A stretch of 33,925 nucleotides of DNA from Candidatus Iainarchaeum sp. (GCA_003551125.1 PULY01000028.1:1-33925), one strand, 5' to 3'; numbered from the stretch's first letter, positions 8,013 through 15,595 are shown. A program made the numbers and translations. Notes: generated by a model from the sequence alone, not told the origin.

Positions 8013-8388
8013 TTTCATCCTCTTTTATTTCATCTTTTTTTAGTTTTTTCTCTCTTTTTTTATCTTCAGTATCTATTTTTGTAATCATGAGGTTTGATGG
8101 ATGGAATTTGATGTTTACTCTTTCTTGATCTTGTGTTTCTCTTTCTATGTCTTTTATTTCAACTGTGTAGTCATTCAGGTTTACTCTTTCTACTTTCCCT
8201 GTTTTTCCTTTTTTATCTCCTCTTAATATTTTTACTTTATCTCCTTTTCTTACTTGTACTCTTCTTTTTCCAAATTCTTCTTTTAGCTCTGGTTTTAGCG
8301 TTGCAGACATCTTTTTTTGTCTTTGATGAAGAGCTGCGTTTTTTTCTAGTTTTCTTTGTTTTCCTGGTTTTTTTGTATTTCTTTTCAT
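8005..8388 (-). CDS. rpl24: Ribosomal protein uL24
   Basis: Assembly-initiating large-subunit protein, 127 residues. It has a KOW motif (VRKGDKVKILRGDKKGKTGKVERVN, about 46-71) followed by HPSNLMITKI, the standard archaeal uL24 layout, then a highly charged Lys/Glu/Asp tail. The N-terminal KPGKQRKLEKNAALHQRQKKMSATLKPELKEEFGKRRVQVRKGD is typical. It overlaps the rps4e start by a few nucleotides. Confidence 0.95.
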   Translation of the reverse strand: MKRNTKKPGKQRKLEKNAALHQRQKKMSATLKPELKEEFGKRRVQVRKGDKVKILRGDKKGKTGKVERVNLNDYTVEIKDIERETQDQERVNIKFHPSNLMITKIDTEDKKREKKLKKDEIKEDEND

Positions 8389-8399
8389 TTTATCACTTA

Positions 8400-8798
8400 T
8401 TAAACAACATTTTTCGCAATTGTAGCTACTTTTGGCATTCTTTCTCCCACTTCTTTTGCTACTACTCCTTTTATCTCATTTCCTACAGGTACTCCTTTAT
8501 CGTCTATTAGTACTGCTGCGTTATCTTCAAATTTTATCCTTCGTCCGTTTGGTCTTTTAAATTCTTTTTTTTGCCTTATTAATATTGCTCTTACTAATTC
8601 TCTTCTCATTTCTACTTTTCCTTCTATTACTGATGCTTTGAATGTTTCAGATACTCCTATCCCTGGTCTTCTCCTTCTTCTTCCTTTTCCGCCTTCTTTT
8701 GAGACTATCCTGATTTTCTTTGCTCCGCTATTATCATCTACTTTGACTTTACTTCCTATTCTGACTGCTTGTGTTATGTTTGTTGCTAATCCTTTCAT
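8400..8798 (-). CDS. rpl14: Ribosomal protein uL14
   Basis: Large-subunit protein at the intersubunit bridge, 132 residues. The beta-barrel signature is visible: KVDDNSGAKKIRIVSKEGGKGRRRRRPGIGVSETFKASVIEGK, then RAILIRQKKEFKRPNGRRIKFEDNAAVLIDDKGVPVGNEIKGVVAKEVGERMPKVATIAKNVV. Start ATG 8798 lies one base after the rps17 stop. Confidence 0.96.
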   Translation of the reverse strand: MKGLATNITQAVRIGSKVKVDDNSGAKKIRIVSKEGGKGRRRRRPGIGVSETFKASVIEGKVEMRRELVRAILIRQKKEFKRPNGRRIKFEDNAAVLIDDKGVPVGNEIKGVVAKEVGERMPKVATIAKNVV

Positions 8799-8799
8799 T

Positions 8800-9087
8800 T
8801 TAATCGCCTATTTTTTTTGTTACCACAAAGTGTTTTTTCTTGCTTATTGGTCTGCATTCTGTTACTTGGACTGTATCTCCTTCTTTTATATCTTGACATT
8901 GAGGTTTGTGAGCTGTTATTTTACTGTGTCTTCTTTCGCTTCTTTCGTATTTTGGAACTTTAACTAGGTATTCTCTTCTTCCTATTATTGTGTCTTTTGG
9001 TTTCGTTGATGTGACTTTTATTTTGAATGTGTTTCCGTATGTTTTTATTGATCCGTGTTTAGGGCAATTTTTATCTGTACAGGTCAT
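8800..9087 (-). CDS. rps17: Ribosomal protein uS17
   Basis: Small-subunit 16S rRNA-binding protein, 95 residues. The archaeal form has Cys/His near the N-terminus (CTDKNCPKHG) before the OB-fold (GNTFKIKVTSTKPKDTIIGRREYLVKVPKYERSERRHSKITAHKPQCQDIKEGDTVQVTECRPISKKKHFVV). The start ATG 9087 has a good GGAGG seven bases upstream, although it lies inside the end of rnp1 (17-nt overlap). Confidence 0.95.
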   Translation of the reverse strand: MTCTDKNCPKHGSIKTYGNTFKIKVTSTKPKDTIIGRREYLVKVPKYERSERRHSKITAHKPQCQDIKEGDTVQVTECRPISKKKHFVVTKKIGD

Positions 9088-9382
9088 TATATTTCCTCCA
9101 ATTTTTCTTTATTCTGTCTTCAGGTCTTTGTTTTATTTCTTCTCCTTTTATTTCAATTTCTTGGTTTTTTTCTTTGAATGTGAATTTTGAGGTCTTTTTT
9201 GGTATTGTTTTTTCTTCTCCATTTTTTGTTTCAATTTTTACAGTGTTTTTTGTCTCATCCACTATTTTACCTTTTATTCCTCTCTTATTTGGGTCTTTGC
9301 TCTCTTTTACTTCCGTTTTTTTGCCTATCAATTCACCCATTATCAATTGGGCTTTTTTTCTCTTTTCTTGTTTTATTGACAT
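9071..9382 (-). CDS. rnp1: RNase P protein component 1 (Rpp29/Pop4)
   Basis: Protein subunit of archaeal RNase P, which removes 5' leaders from tRNA precursors. The 103 residues contain the Sm-like barrel pattern GELIGKKTEVKESKDPNKRGIKGKIVDETKNTVKIETKNGEEKTIPKKTSKFTF and the final RPEDRIKKNWRKYNDLYR, both usual for archaeal Rpp29. Location between eIF1 and rps17 is where the gene sits in most archaeal superoperons. It overlaps rps17, so the two are probably translationally coupled. Confidence 0.9.
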   Translation of the reverse strand: MSIKQEKRKKAQLIMGELIGKKTEVKESKDPNKRGIKGKIVDETKNTVKIETKNGEEKTIPKKTSKFTFKEKNQEIEIKGEEIKQRPEDRIKKNWRKYNDLYR

Positions 9383-9398
9383 TTTTTTCGTTTTGTGG

Positions 9399-9713
9399 TT
9401 ATTTGATATTTATTTGATCTTCCGTGTAGTTCAGGTCTTTTAATATATCCTTCATTTTTCTTTTGTGATTTCCTTGTAATTCTATTTTTCCTTCTTTTTC
9501 TTTGTATGTTCCTCCACATGCTAATTGTTTTTTTAGCTTGCTTGCGAGGGATTCTAGATCGATTTCAGATCCAAATCCTTTTATTACTGTCATTTCTTTT
9601 CCGTATCTCTTTCTTTCTATTTTTACCGTGATTTCTTGTTCTTCTTTGCTTATTTCTTCACATACACAGATTTCTTTCGGCATCCCACATGTTGAGCATA
9701 TTTCTTGGGCCAT
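9399..9713 (-). CDS. Translation initiation factor aIF1 (SUI1 family)
   Basis: Binds the small subunit near the P site and supports start-codon selection. The 104 residues have an N-terminal cysteine knuckle (C6, C9, C16 and C18 in CSTCGMPKEICVC) and the SUI1 domain: TVKIERKRYGKEMTVIKGFGSEIDLESLASKLKKQLACGGTYKEKEGKIELQGNHKRKMKDIL. The G-x-y-K/E and LQGNH stretches are classic. It is placed between rpl29 and rnp1, the normal archaeal position. The best Shine-Dalgarno match (GGTG) is rather distant from the ATG, so coupling with rpl29 is likely. Confidence 0.94.
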   Translation of the reverse strand: MAQEICSTCGMPKEICVCEEISKEEQEITVKIERKRYGKEMTVIKGFGSEIDLESLASKLKKQLACGGTYKEKEGKIELQGNHKRKMKDILKDLNYTEDQINIK

Positions 9714-9716
9714 TTA

Positions 9717-9920
9717 TTAGTTTGCACCTCTTTCTTTTAAGATTGTTTTGATTCTTGCAATTGTTCTTCTCAGTTCTTTGACTCCTCCTGGGTTGTCTGC
9801 TTGTGTTCCTGAAGCTATCGCTGCTTTTTCTTTTGCTAATTCATTTTGTAATTGGGTTAATTGTTCTTTTAGTTCTTCTTTTCCCATTTCTCTTAATTCA
9901 TACATTTTTTTTATTGCCAT
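9717..9920 (-). CDS. rpl29: Ribosomal protein uL29
   Basis: Small two-helix large-subunit protein near the exit tunnel, 67 residues. The pattern MYELREMGKEELKEQLTQLQNELAKEKAAIASGTQADNPGGVKELRRTIARIKTILKER is a textbook uL29, including the archaeal NPG turn between the helices. It lies 9 nt after rps3 and its stop almost abuts the aIF1 start. Confidence 0.95.
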   Translation of the reverse strand: MAIKKMYELREMGKEELKEQLTQLQNELAKEKAAIASGTQADNPGGVKELRRTIARIKTILKERGAN

Positions 9921-9929
9921 TTTATCATT

Positions 9930-10577
9930 TTATTCTTCTTTTTCTTCTTCAGATTCTTTATTTTCTTCTTTTTTTACTTCTATGTATTCTTCTGGGTTTG
10001 TTTTATCTCTGAATTGTGCTTCTGGTGGGACTATTTTTACTTTGATTCCTACTTTTCCTTGTGGTAGTATTACGCTGTCTTTTTTCTCTCTTACTTTTCT
10101 GGTTTCGTCTCCTGCTTTTTTGATGTATCCTTTTGATGATTTTTCTTGTTTTGAGTATGTGTTTGCTCCCGTTATTACTCCTGTTATTATTATCTCTGCT
10201 CCTATTGCTCCGTCATCCATTATTGAGTTTATAGCTCTTTTTGAAACTCTATTTGCTCTCATGCCTCTTGATAACATTGCTTTTATCCAGTTACATATTA
10301 ATTCTGGATGTAGGTTTCTTCTTTCTACTTCTTCTATGTCTATTTCTACATCTTCGAGTCCTAGGTCTTTTTCTAATTTGTTTTTTAGTCTTTTGACTGT
10401 TTTTCCTTTTTTACCTATTACTAATCCTGGTTTTTCCGCTACTATTCGTATTCTGTGTCCGAGTGTGGTTGGTTCTATGTCTATATTTACTATTCCTGCT
10501 CTGGATAGTTCTTTTTTTAATAGGTTTTTTGCTTTTTGTGTTTTTATGGAGCTTTTTATGAATTCTTTTTCTTTCAT
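9930..10577 (-). CDS. rps3: Ribosomal protein uS3
   Basis: Small-subunit protein at the mRNA entry, 215 residues. The N-terminal KH domain carries the GxxG loop (GLVIGKKGKTVKRLKNKLEKDLG, about 52-74) and is followed by the S3 C-terminal domain (RAINSIMDDGAIGAEIIITGVITGANTYSKQEKSSKGYIKKAG...GKVGIKVKIVPP). The last 30 residues are a Glu/Lys tail common in archaea. Start ATG 10577 has AAAAGGATAAAA upstream. Confidence 0.96.
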   Translation of the reverse strand: MKEKEFIKSSIKTQKAKNLLKKELSRAGIVNIDIEPTTLGHRIRIVAEKPGLVIGKKGKTVKRLKNKLEKDLGLEDVEIDIEEVERRNLHPELICNWIKAMLSRGMRANRVSKRAINSIMDDGAIGAEIIITGVITGANTYSKQEKSSKGYIKKAGDETRKVREKKDSVILPQGKVGIKVKIVPPEAQFRDKTNPEEYIEVKKEENKESEEEKEE

Positions 10578-10593
10578 TTTTATCCTTTTCCTG

Positions 10594-11025
10594 TTAATTG
10601 TTTTGTTTTAATATTATTTCGATATTTGTGAGTTTTGTTGATTTGTTTCTTAGTTTTCCAGGTGGTTTTCTTATTGAAATTGTTTTGTGTGCTGCTGAAT
10701 GAACTATTTTCATGTTTTCTGTATCTAATCCTTGGTTTTCAGCGTTGTTTAATGCACTTTTTATTGTTTCTTTTACTTTTTCAGCTGATTTTTTTGGGTA
10801 GCCTCCTGGGCTTCCTTTTTTTTGATGAGGCATTTTTTTCCTATGTTTTGTGTATGGTACGTGTTTTCCTCCTTCAATCACTTCTTCGAGGTATTTTATT
10901 GCTTTATCAGCTTTCATTCCTCTTATTGCTCGACAAGTTTCCATTGTCTTCTTTGGTGATACTGCTTCTGATGTTTTTTTTGCTTTTGCTATATTTTCTC
11001 TTGTTCCTTGGTAACTATATTTCAT
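10594..11025 (-). CDS. rpl22: Ribosomal protein uL22
   Basis: Large-subunit protein whose hairpin lines the exit tunnel, 143 residues. Marks: SYQGTRENIAKAKKTSEAVSPKKTMETCRAIRGMKADKAIKYLEEVIEGGKHVPYTKHRKKMPHQKKGSPGGYPKKSAEKVKETIKSALNNAENQGLD, the archaeal form with the His-rich PHQKKG segment. It follows rps19 by 9 nt. Confidence 0.95.
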   Translation of the reverse strand: MKYSYQGTRENIAKAKKTSEAVSPKKTMETCRAIRGMKADKAIKYLEEVIEGGKHVPYTKHRKKMPHQKKGSPGGYPKKSAEKVKETIKSALNNAENQGLDTENMKIVHSAAHKTISIRKPPGKLRNKSTKLTNIEIILKQNN

Positions 11026-11034
11026 TTTATCACG

Positions 11035-11427
11035 CTATTTTACCGATAGGAATTTTGTTCCTCTTGTTGCTCCGATTCCTGGTCCGGAGTGTTTGACTTT
11101 TTCAGGTCTTGTTAATGCGAATTCTCCTAAGTAATGTCCTATCATTTCTGGTTTTATTTCAATTGTTTTCCATTCGTTTCCATTATGTACCTTTATTTTT
11201 TTTCCAAATATTTCAGGTAGAATTATTAAGTCTCTTTGATGTGTTTTTATCAGGTCTTCTCCATCATTTTCTTTTATTTTCTTCATTAGTTTTTCGTGTT
11301 CTTCTCTTAGTCCTCTCTTTATTGTTCTTCTCTGTCTTGCAGGTAGCAGTTCTGCTACTTTTTCTCTTGACATTTTTTTGAGTTCTTCGGGTGTTTTTCC
11401 TCTGTATTTGAATTTTTCTTTTGGCAT
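11035..11427 (-). CDS. rps19: Ribosomal protein uS19
   Basis: Small-subunit head protein, 130 residues. The N-terminal half is the archaeal/eukaryotic extension (YRGKTPEELKKMSREKVAELLPARQRRTIKRGL) and the C-terminal half the core (DLIILPEIFGKKIKVHNGNEWKTIEIKPEMIGHYLGEFALTRPEKVKHSGPGIGATRGTKFLSVK). ATG 11427 is preceded by AAAAGGTAGATAAA. Confidence 0.96.
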   Translation of the reverse strand: MPKEKFKYRGKTPEELKKMSREKVAELLPARQRRTIKRGLREEHEKLMKKIKENDGEDLIKTHQRDLIILPEIFGKKIKVHNGNEWKTIEIKPEMIGHYLGEFALTRPEKVKHSGPGIGATRGTKFLSVK

Positions 11428-11439
11428 TTTATCTACCTT

Positions 11440-12165
11440 TTATTTATTTTTCTTTTTTCCTCTTTTTCTTCCGGTTCTACTTGCTCCGAATGATCCGACG
11501 TGTTGTCCTGGTGATCCTGTTTTTCCTTTGTGTGTTTTTGTTCCGTGGTGTTCTTTTCCTCCGAATGGGTGGTCCACTGCGGCCATCTTTACTCCTCTTA
11601 CTGTTGGGAATTTTTGACCTCTTGCTTTCTTTTTATGGTGTTGTTTTCCTGCTTTTAGTAGTGGTTTTTCGGTTCTTCCTCCTCCTGCTGCTTTTCCTAT
11701 TGTTGCTCTGCATTGAGGGTTGAATTTTTTTGTTCTCTTACTTGGAAGTCTTACTTGTACTTTTTCTCCTTCTTTTGCTTTTATCCAGCTTAATGCTCCC
11801 GATGATTTTGCTATTTTTCCTCCATCTCCAGGTGTGTTTTCTATATTATATATTGGGTATCCTTCTGGTATATTTTTGAGCGCGGTTATGTTATGTAATG
11901 ATGGTTCTGCGTTTAAACCTTCTTTTATTCTTTCTCCCACTTGTACACCTTCTGGTGCGGTTAGGTATCCTTTGTCTCCTGTTTCATATTTTATTTCCAT
12001 TATTAGTGCTGTTCTTGATGGGTCATCTATTATATCTGTGACTTCTCCTTCTATTGTTTCTCCGTCGATTTCTTTATATTTCGTAGGTGATTTGAATCTT
12101 TGTTTTTTTGCTCTGTACGTTGGTGTTCCTTTTCCTCTTCTCTGGTGTTTCAGTCTTTTTCCCAT
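11440..12165 (-). CDS. rpl2: Ribosomal protein uL2
   Basis: Large-subunit protein required for peptidyl-transferase assembly, 241 residues. Features: N-terminal GKRLKHQRRGKGTPTYRAKKQRFKSPTKY, OB and SH3-like central domains, and the C-terminal loop with the invariant histidine in AAVDHPFGGKEHHGTKTHKG. The sequence ends in a basic RTGRKRGKKKNK tail. ATG 12165 has AAGGTGAAAAAAA upstream. Confidence 0.96.
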   Translation of the reverse strand: MGKRLKHQRRGKGTPTYRAKKQRFKSPTKYKEIDGETIEGEVTDIIDDPSRTALIMEIKYETGDKGYLTAPEGVQVGERIKEGLNAEPSLHNITALKNIPEGYPIYNIENTPGDGGKIAKSSGALSWIKAKEGEKVQVRLPSKRTKKFNPQCRATIGKAAGGGRTEKPLLKAGKQHHKKKARGQKFPTVRGVKMAAVDHPFGGKEHHGTKTHKGKTGSPGQHVGSFGASRTGRKRGKKKNK

Positions 12166-12179
12166 TTTTTTTCACCTTG

Positions 12180-12467
12180 TTATATCAGTTGTAGGTCCGT
12201 TGCCAGGTCCATTGCATTGTGATCTGGTTTTAATTTTATGAATGCTTTTTTTTCATTTTTCATTGTATTTAATGTCTTTACATCTTCCACTTCTACTTCG
12301 TAGAGTTTTTCAATCGCTTTTTTTATTTGTTTTTTATTTGTATTTTGTTTAACTATGAAGACCAGTTTATTTTCTAGTTCTATTGCGTTCATAGCTTTTT
12401 CTGATAGTAAAGGATATTTTACTATTTCTCTTGCTTTTTCCGTTGTCATTTCCTTCATCTTAATCAT
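12180..12467 (-). CDS. rpl23: Ribosomal protein uL23
   Basis: Large-subunit protein at the tunnel exit that docks SRP and the translocon, 95 residues if the first ATG is used. Diagnostic stretches: IVKYPLLSEKAMNAIELENKLVFIVKQNTNKKQIKKAIEKLYEVEVEDVKTLNTMKNEKKAFIKLKP. Three in-frame ATGs (12467, 12458, 12449) are possible; the spacing pattern of neighbouring genes favours 12458, but no clear Shine-Dalgarno decides it. It lies 7 nt after rpl4. Confidence 0.94.
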   Translation of the reverse strand: MIKMKEMTTEKAREIVKYPLLSEKAMNAIELENKLVFIVKQNTNKKQIKKAIEKLYEVEVEDVKTLNTMKNEKKAFIKLKPDHNAMDLATDLQLI

Positions 12468-12474
12468 TTTTTAG

Positions 12475-13281
12475 TTATTTTAATTTATTTTCTAATTTTT
12501 TGATTGCATTTTCAGTGTAAATAGTTAGTCTTCCAGGTTGTCCTCCTGGTGCTAGTTGGTCTATGGATAGTTCTTTTACAGTTGCTGCGTTTGCTCCAGG
12601 TATATTTCTGGTTGCTCTTTTTATTCCTTTATCTTCTCCCACTACTATTAGAGCGGTTTTTCTCTGTCTTTTTCTTCTTCCTCTCATTTTTCCTTTTCCA
12701 GCTCTTGTTTTTTTCGTTTTTGATTTTTCAAGATCTTTTCCTAATCCTATTTCTTCTAATAGTTCTTTAACTTGTCTTGTTTTTTTGAATTTTTCCGCTT
12801 CATTATCTATTATTATAGGTAGTTCTATTTCTTCTGATATTATATGTCCTCTTTTTTTGATCGTTTTTTCATCGGAAGTTGCTTTTAGTGCTTCTTTTAA
12901 TGCTTTCTTTTTCTCTTTTTTGTTTATTTCTTTTTTCAATTTTTTCTCTGGCTTTGGAGGGTGTGATCTCCTTCCTCCTCTTGAGTGTGGTACTTTTCTA
13001 ACTTCTCCCAGTCTTCCACCTGGGTGTAGTATTCTAGGTAATCTTGCTCTTCCTATGTTTATTGTGGCGCCGTAGCTTCCTCTTCTTCCTCTGTAGTCAG
13101 CTGAAGTTTTTAGTCCTGCTCTTGGATCGGTTCCTTTTGGTTGAAATTTACTGCTTCTCTCTGCATGGTGTGCTCTTCGGATTAAGTCTTCTCTTTCTAA
13201 TTTTCCTTCGAATATTTCTGGTATTGTTATTTCTTTTTTCTCTGTGTTCTTTGCGCTATGTATTTTTCCTTTTTTTGCCAT
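12475..13281 (-). CDS. rpl4: Ribosomal protein uL4
   Basis: Large-subunit exit-tunnel protein, 268 residues. Marks: the tunnel loop region (SADYRGRRGSYGATINIGRARLPRILHPGGRLGEVRKVPHSRGGRRSHPPKPEKK) and RKTALIVVGEDKGIKRATRNIPGANAATVKELSIDQLAPGGQPGRLTIYTENAIKKLE at the end, as in archaeal L4/L1e. In bacteria the equivalent protein represses its own operon by binding the leader; whether it does so here is unknown, but the rpl3 leader is structured. Confidence 0.95.
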   Translation of the reverse strand: MAKKGKIHSAKNTEKKEITIPEIFEGKLEREDLIRRAHHAERSSKFQPKGTDPRAGLKTSADYRGRRGSYGATINIGRARLPRILHPGGRLGEVRKVPHSRGGRRSHPPKPEKKLKKEINKKEKKKALKEALKATSDEKTIKKRGHIISEEIELPIIIDNEAEKFKKTRQVKELLEEIGLGKDLEKSKTKKTRAGKGKMRGRRKRQRKTALIVVGEDKGIKRATRNIPGANAATVKELSIDQLAPGGQPGRLTIYTENAIKKLENKLK

Positions 13282-13300
13282 TTTAATCCTTTTTTATGTT

Positions 13301-14278
13301 TTATTGATGTGATTGTTTTGATATTTCTTTAACTTCGTATTTCTCCTTTTTCTTTGGAGGTCTGTAAGCATGTCTTAATAATATTGGTCTTCTTCTTGGT
13401 CCGGGTACGCTTCCTTTTACCATTATGTAATTGCTGTTTATTTCTCCGTATTTTTTGTATCCTCCTTCAGGTGTTGTTTCTTCTCCGTTTTCTCCTATTT
13501 TTAGAATTTCTTTGTTTATGTCTGTTCTTTTGTGAAATCCTGTTTGTCCGCTCATTGGTACTGTCCATAGTACTCTTGCTGGGTGCCATCCTCCTATTGC
13601 TCCGGGGTTTCTTCTGTGTTTTTTAGCTTTTCTTTCTTGTCTTTTTATTCCAAATCTTTTTATAGGTCCTTGTGTTCCTTTTCCTTTTGTTACTGCTATT
13701 GCATCCACGTATTCTCCTTCTTTGAATATTTCAGATGGTTTTATTTCTTTTCCAAGCATTTTTTCCGCTTCTTCTAATTTTTCTTCTTGGCTTGGTCCTT
13801 GTACTGGTATTTCTAGTACTTCTGGTTTTTTATTTTTGAGTTTGGCTTTTTTAGGTTGTGTGTGTACCATTAATCTTACTTCGTCTATTTTTTCTGCTTC
13901 TTGAGTTTTTTCTTTGTTTCCTTTTCCTTCTTCTATTCTTAGTTTTTCTTTTAGTTTTTTATCTATTTGATCTGCATAGTAATGTGAATGTGTTTTTAAT
14001 CCTTCAGGTGTTTTTTTGTAAGTTCTTATACCGTATACTTTTAAGGGTGGGCATTCTATTGTGGTTACAGGTACTTGTATTCGTTTTCCGTAACTAGGTG
14101 AGTTCTCATCCGTATCTAGAGCGGTTACTTGTGTCATTCCTGCTTTATATCCTAGGAATCCTTCTATTCTTTTTTCATCTGTTTTTTTATACTTCCTTAG
14201 ACTAGGGTATATTCTTTTTGCTCTTTTGAATGGTCTGTGTGCTTTTGAACCGTGTCTTGGTTTATTTGTTTTGACCAT
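13301..14278 (-). CDS. rpl3: Ribosomal protein uL3
   Basis: First gene of the ribosomal superoperon, 325 residues. N-terminal KPRHGSKAHRPFKRAKRIYPSLRKYKKTDEKRIEGFLGYKAGMTQV and the late KRFGIKRQERKAKKHRRNPGAIGGWHPARVLWTVPMSGQTGFHKRTDINKEILKI are the archaeal/eukaryotic L3 signatures, including the loop that reaches the peptidyl-transferase centre. ATG 14278 follows AAAGGTGAAAAA. The 262 nt upstream hold a promoter and a structured leader. Confidence 0.96.
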   Translation of the reverse strand: MVKTNKPRHGSKAHRPFKRAKRIYPSLRKYKKTDEKRIEGFLGYKAGMTQVTALDTDENSPSYGKRIQVPVTTIECPPLKVYGIRTYKKTPEGLKTHSHYYADQIDKKLKEKLRIEEGKGNKEKTQEAEKIDEVRLMVHTQPKKAKLKNKKPEVLEIPVQGPSQEEKLEEAEKMLGKEIKPSEIFKEGEYVDAIAVTKGKGTQGPIKRFGIKRQERKAKKHRRNPGAIGGWHPARVLWTVPMSGQTGFHKRTDINKEILKIGENGEETTPEGGYKKYGEINSNYIMVKGSVPGPRRRPILLRHAYRPPKKKEKYEVKEISKQSHQ

Positions 14279-14391
14279 TTTTTCACCTTTGTTTTCACTG
14301 TTTTTTTGAATATTATTGACTCTTACTTGTGTTGAGTCCTTCTATAAGTAGGTTTTTTCAAACCCACTTTCAACGTTCTTTAACGTTGTAG
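14279..14391 (-). promoter_or_regulatory. Structured 5' leader of the rpl3 operon with three hairpins
   Basis: On the minus strand, after the predicted start site, three inverted repeats follow in series. The first is at 14371-14388 (CAACGTT-AAAG-AACGTTG, 7 bp perfect). The second is at 14346-14369, with two 10-nt arms around a GAAA tetraloop (AAGTGGGTTT and AAACCTACTT, nine Watson-Crick pairs and one G-U). The third is at 14318-14338 (GACTC and GAGTC around 11 nt). A spacer of about 40 nt then leads to the Shine-Dalgarno AAAGGTG and the rpl3 ATG. No T-run follows the hairpins on the transcribed strand, so they do not look like intrinsic terminators. A role in autoregulation by a ribosomal protein is inference. 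Confidence 0.6.
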
Positions 14392-14408
14392 TTTGGGGGT
14401 ATTAAATA

Positions 14409-14420
14409 ATTTATATTTAA
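14409..14420 (-). promoter_or_regulatory. Candidate TATA box of the rpl3 operon
   Basis: The minus strand reads TTAAATATAAAT within an AT-rich stretch preceded by ACTTA. Its centre at about 14415 predicts a start near 14389-14391, immediately before the first leader hairpin. A second TATA-like element (GTATTTAAAC, about 14496-14506) lies further upstream, so more than one promoter is possible. The membrane-protein gene upstream ends at 14541 with no obvious terminator. Confidence 0.5.
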
Positions 14421-14540
14421 TAAGTAGCCCTCTTTGTTTCTGTTTTCTTCTTTTTCATCACTTGTCTTAATGTATATATCTTTTCTTCACGGGTGTTTAA
14501 ATACTTAATGACGAAATACCGTATTTTTAGTTTTATTTTC

Positions 14541-14915
14541 TTAAGCATTCCAGGATATGAAGTATCCCAGTATGAATAGTAATGTGCTTAATATGAATTG
14601 TGTGCTCGTTATAAGGTTTATTGTTAGTCCTTTGGTAAGCATTGTTATTGCTATTGCTGTTAATGTAGGTAAATATAATGATCTTCCGATTGTTAGTTTA
14701 AATTCTGAGTCTGTTCTGCATGTTTTTGTGATTCCACCGAGCCCTATTAGTGTTATCAGTGTTCCTATTAGGAATGTTGATCTTATCCAGGGAACTATTC
14801 CTACTATTCCTTCCAAGTATTTTGTAGTGCCGTAGATAGTTACATCTAGAGTTGAAAGAGTGATTAATAGTCCTATTTGAAATAATTTTCCCCAAATATA
14901 TTTTGTAAAGGCCAT
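14541..14915 (-). CDS. Small hypothetical four-helix membrane protein
   Basis: Not recognised. The 124 residues are largely hydrophobic, with about four membrane segments (approximately 10-30, 42-62, 78-95 and 100-121) and short polar loops, one of which is KTCRTDSEFKLTIGRS. There is no signal-peptide cleavage site or catalytic motif that I can see. The gene starts at ATG 14915 (MAFTKYIWGKLFQIG), 14 nt after the UMP kinase stop, with a GTGAAAAA just upstream. It is therefore probably co-transcribed with pyrH. It precedes the rpl3 promoter region. Function unknown; a small membrane-associated accessory protein is as much as can be said. Confidence 0.75.
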   Translation of the reverse strand: MAFTKYIWGKLFQIGLLITLSTLDVTIYGTTKYLEGIVGIVPWIRSTFLIGTLITLIGLGGITKTCRTDSEFKLTIGRSLYLPTLTAIAITMLTKGLTINLITSTQFILSTLLFILGYFISWNA

Positions 14916-14929
14916 TTTTTCACTGTTTT

Positions 14930-15574
14930 TTATTCTATTGTTGTTCCTATCTTTTTTCCTTCCATTACTTTTAGAAGATTTTTCGGATTTTTTCCATTTA
15001 CTAAAATCGTTTTTATTCTATTTTCTTTTATTATTTTCATTGCTTTTGGATCCAAAATACCGTAATCCAGTGGTTTTTCTTCTCCTTTTACTTTGTCCAG
15101 CTCTTCGTAGTTTATTTTTCTAAGTAATTTAGCGTTTTTGTTTTTATTTGGATCTTTATTGTATATTCCATCTACATCTGTTAATTTTATGAATAAATCA
15201 GCATTCATTATTTCAGCTAGTTTCGCTGCGTTTGCATCAGTGGATCTACCTGGCTTTATTCCACTTATTACTGCTTCTTCTCCTTCGTAGTCCTCTAATG
15301 AATATATCGGTTTTTTGTTTGTTATTAAGGATAGTAGTTTTACGTTTGCCTTCATTAATTCTATGAAGCATTCTTCTCTTTCTTTGTTTTTTAGTTTAAA
15401 TCTCTCTATGTTTTTGGAGTAGTTTTTTACGAATTTTCCTCCTCCTATACATAATGAGATTTTATGTTTCTTGTTTATTTCTTCTATTACTTTGAGTAAT
15501 TTTAAAAGATATTCGGAGTTGGGTCCTCCTTTTTCCATGGAGATTGATCCGCCTATTTTGATAACTATTTTCAT
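14930..15574 (-). CDS. pyrH: UMP kinase, archaeal PyrH type
   Basis: Phosphorylates UMP to UDP in pyrimidine nucleotide synthesis. The 214 residues from ATG 15574 have the amino acid kinase fold: KIVIKIGGSIS at the N-terminus, CIGGGKFVKNY, then GIKPGRSTDANAAKLAEIMNADLFIKLTDVDGIYNKDPNKNKNAKLL and the C-terminal DPKAMKIIKENRIKTILVNGKNPKNLLKVMEGKKIGTTI. The archaeal UMP kinase pattern is the PGRSTDANAA segment. An open frame continues 18 codons upstream, but this part is simply translation of the tRNA-Ser gene. ATG 15574 has AAAAAGGATTGAA upstream. Only 21 nt separate it from the tRNA-Ser 3' end. Confidence 0.9.
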   Translation of the reverse strand: MKIVIKIGGSISMEKGGPNSEYLLKLLKVIEEINKKHKISLCIGGGKFVKNYSKNIERFKLKNKEREECFIELMKANVKLLSLITNKKPIYSLEDYEGEEAVISGIKPGRSTDANAAKLAEIMNADLFIKLTDVDGIYNKDPNKNKNAKLLRKINYEELDKVKGEEKPLDYGILDPKAMKIIKENRIKTILVNGKNPKNLLKVMEGKKIGTTIE

Positions 15575-15595
15575 TTCAATCCTTTTTTGATTTAG

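Noticed and set aside
9748..10611. Long open frame on the plus strand opposite rps3 (287 codons), and similar frames across the ribosomal operon
   Set aside because: These are antisense shadows of Lys/Glu-rich genes: Phe/Leu/Ser-rich translations with no family motif, all opposite unmistakable ribosomal proteins.
14346..14388. rpl3 leader hairpins as an intrinsic terminator
   Set aside because: No T-run follows the stems on the transcribed strand, and they lie between promoter and gene.
14417..14458. A 13-codon frame (MKKKKTETKRATY) upstream of rpl3
   Set aside because: It lies upstream of and overlaps the best TATA box, consists of low-complexity Lys/Thr codons and has only a weak ribosome-binding site; probably chance in A-rich sequence.
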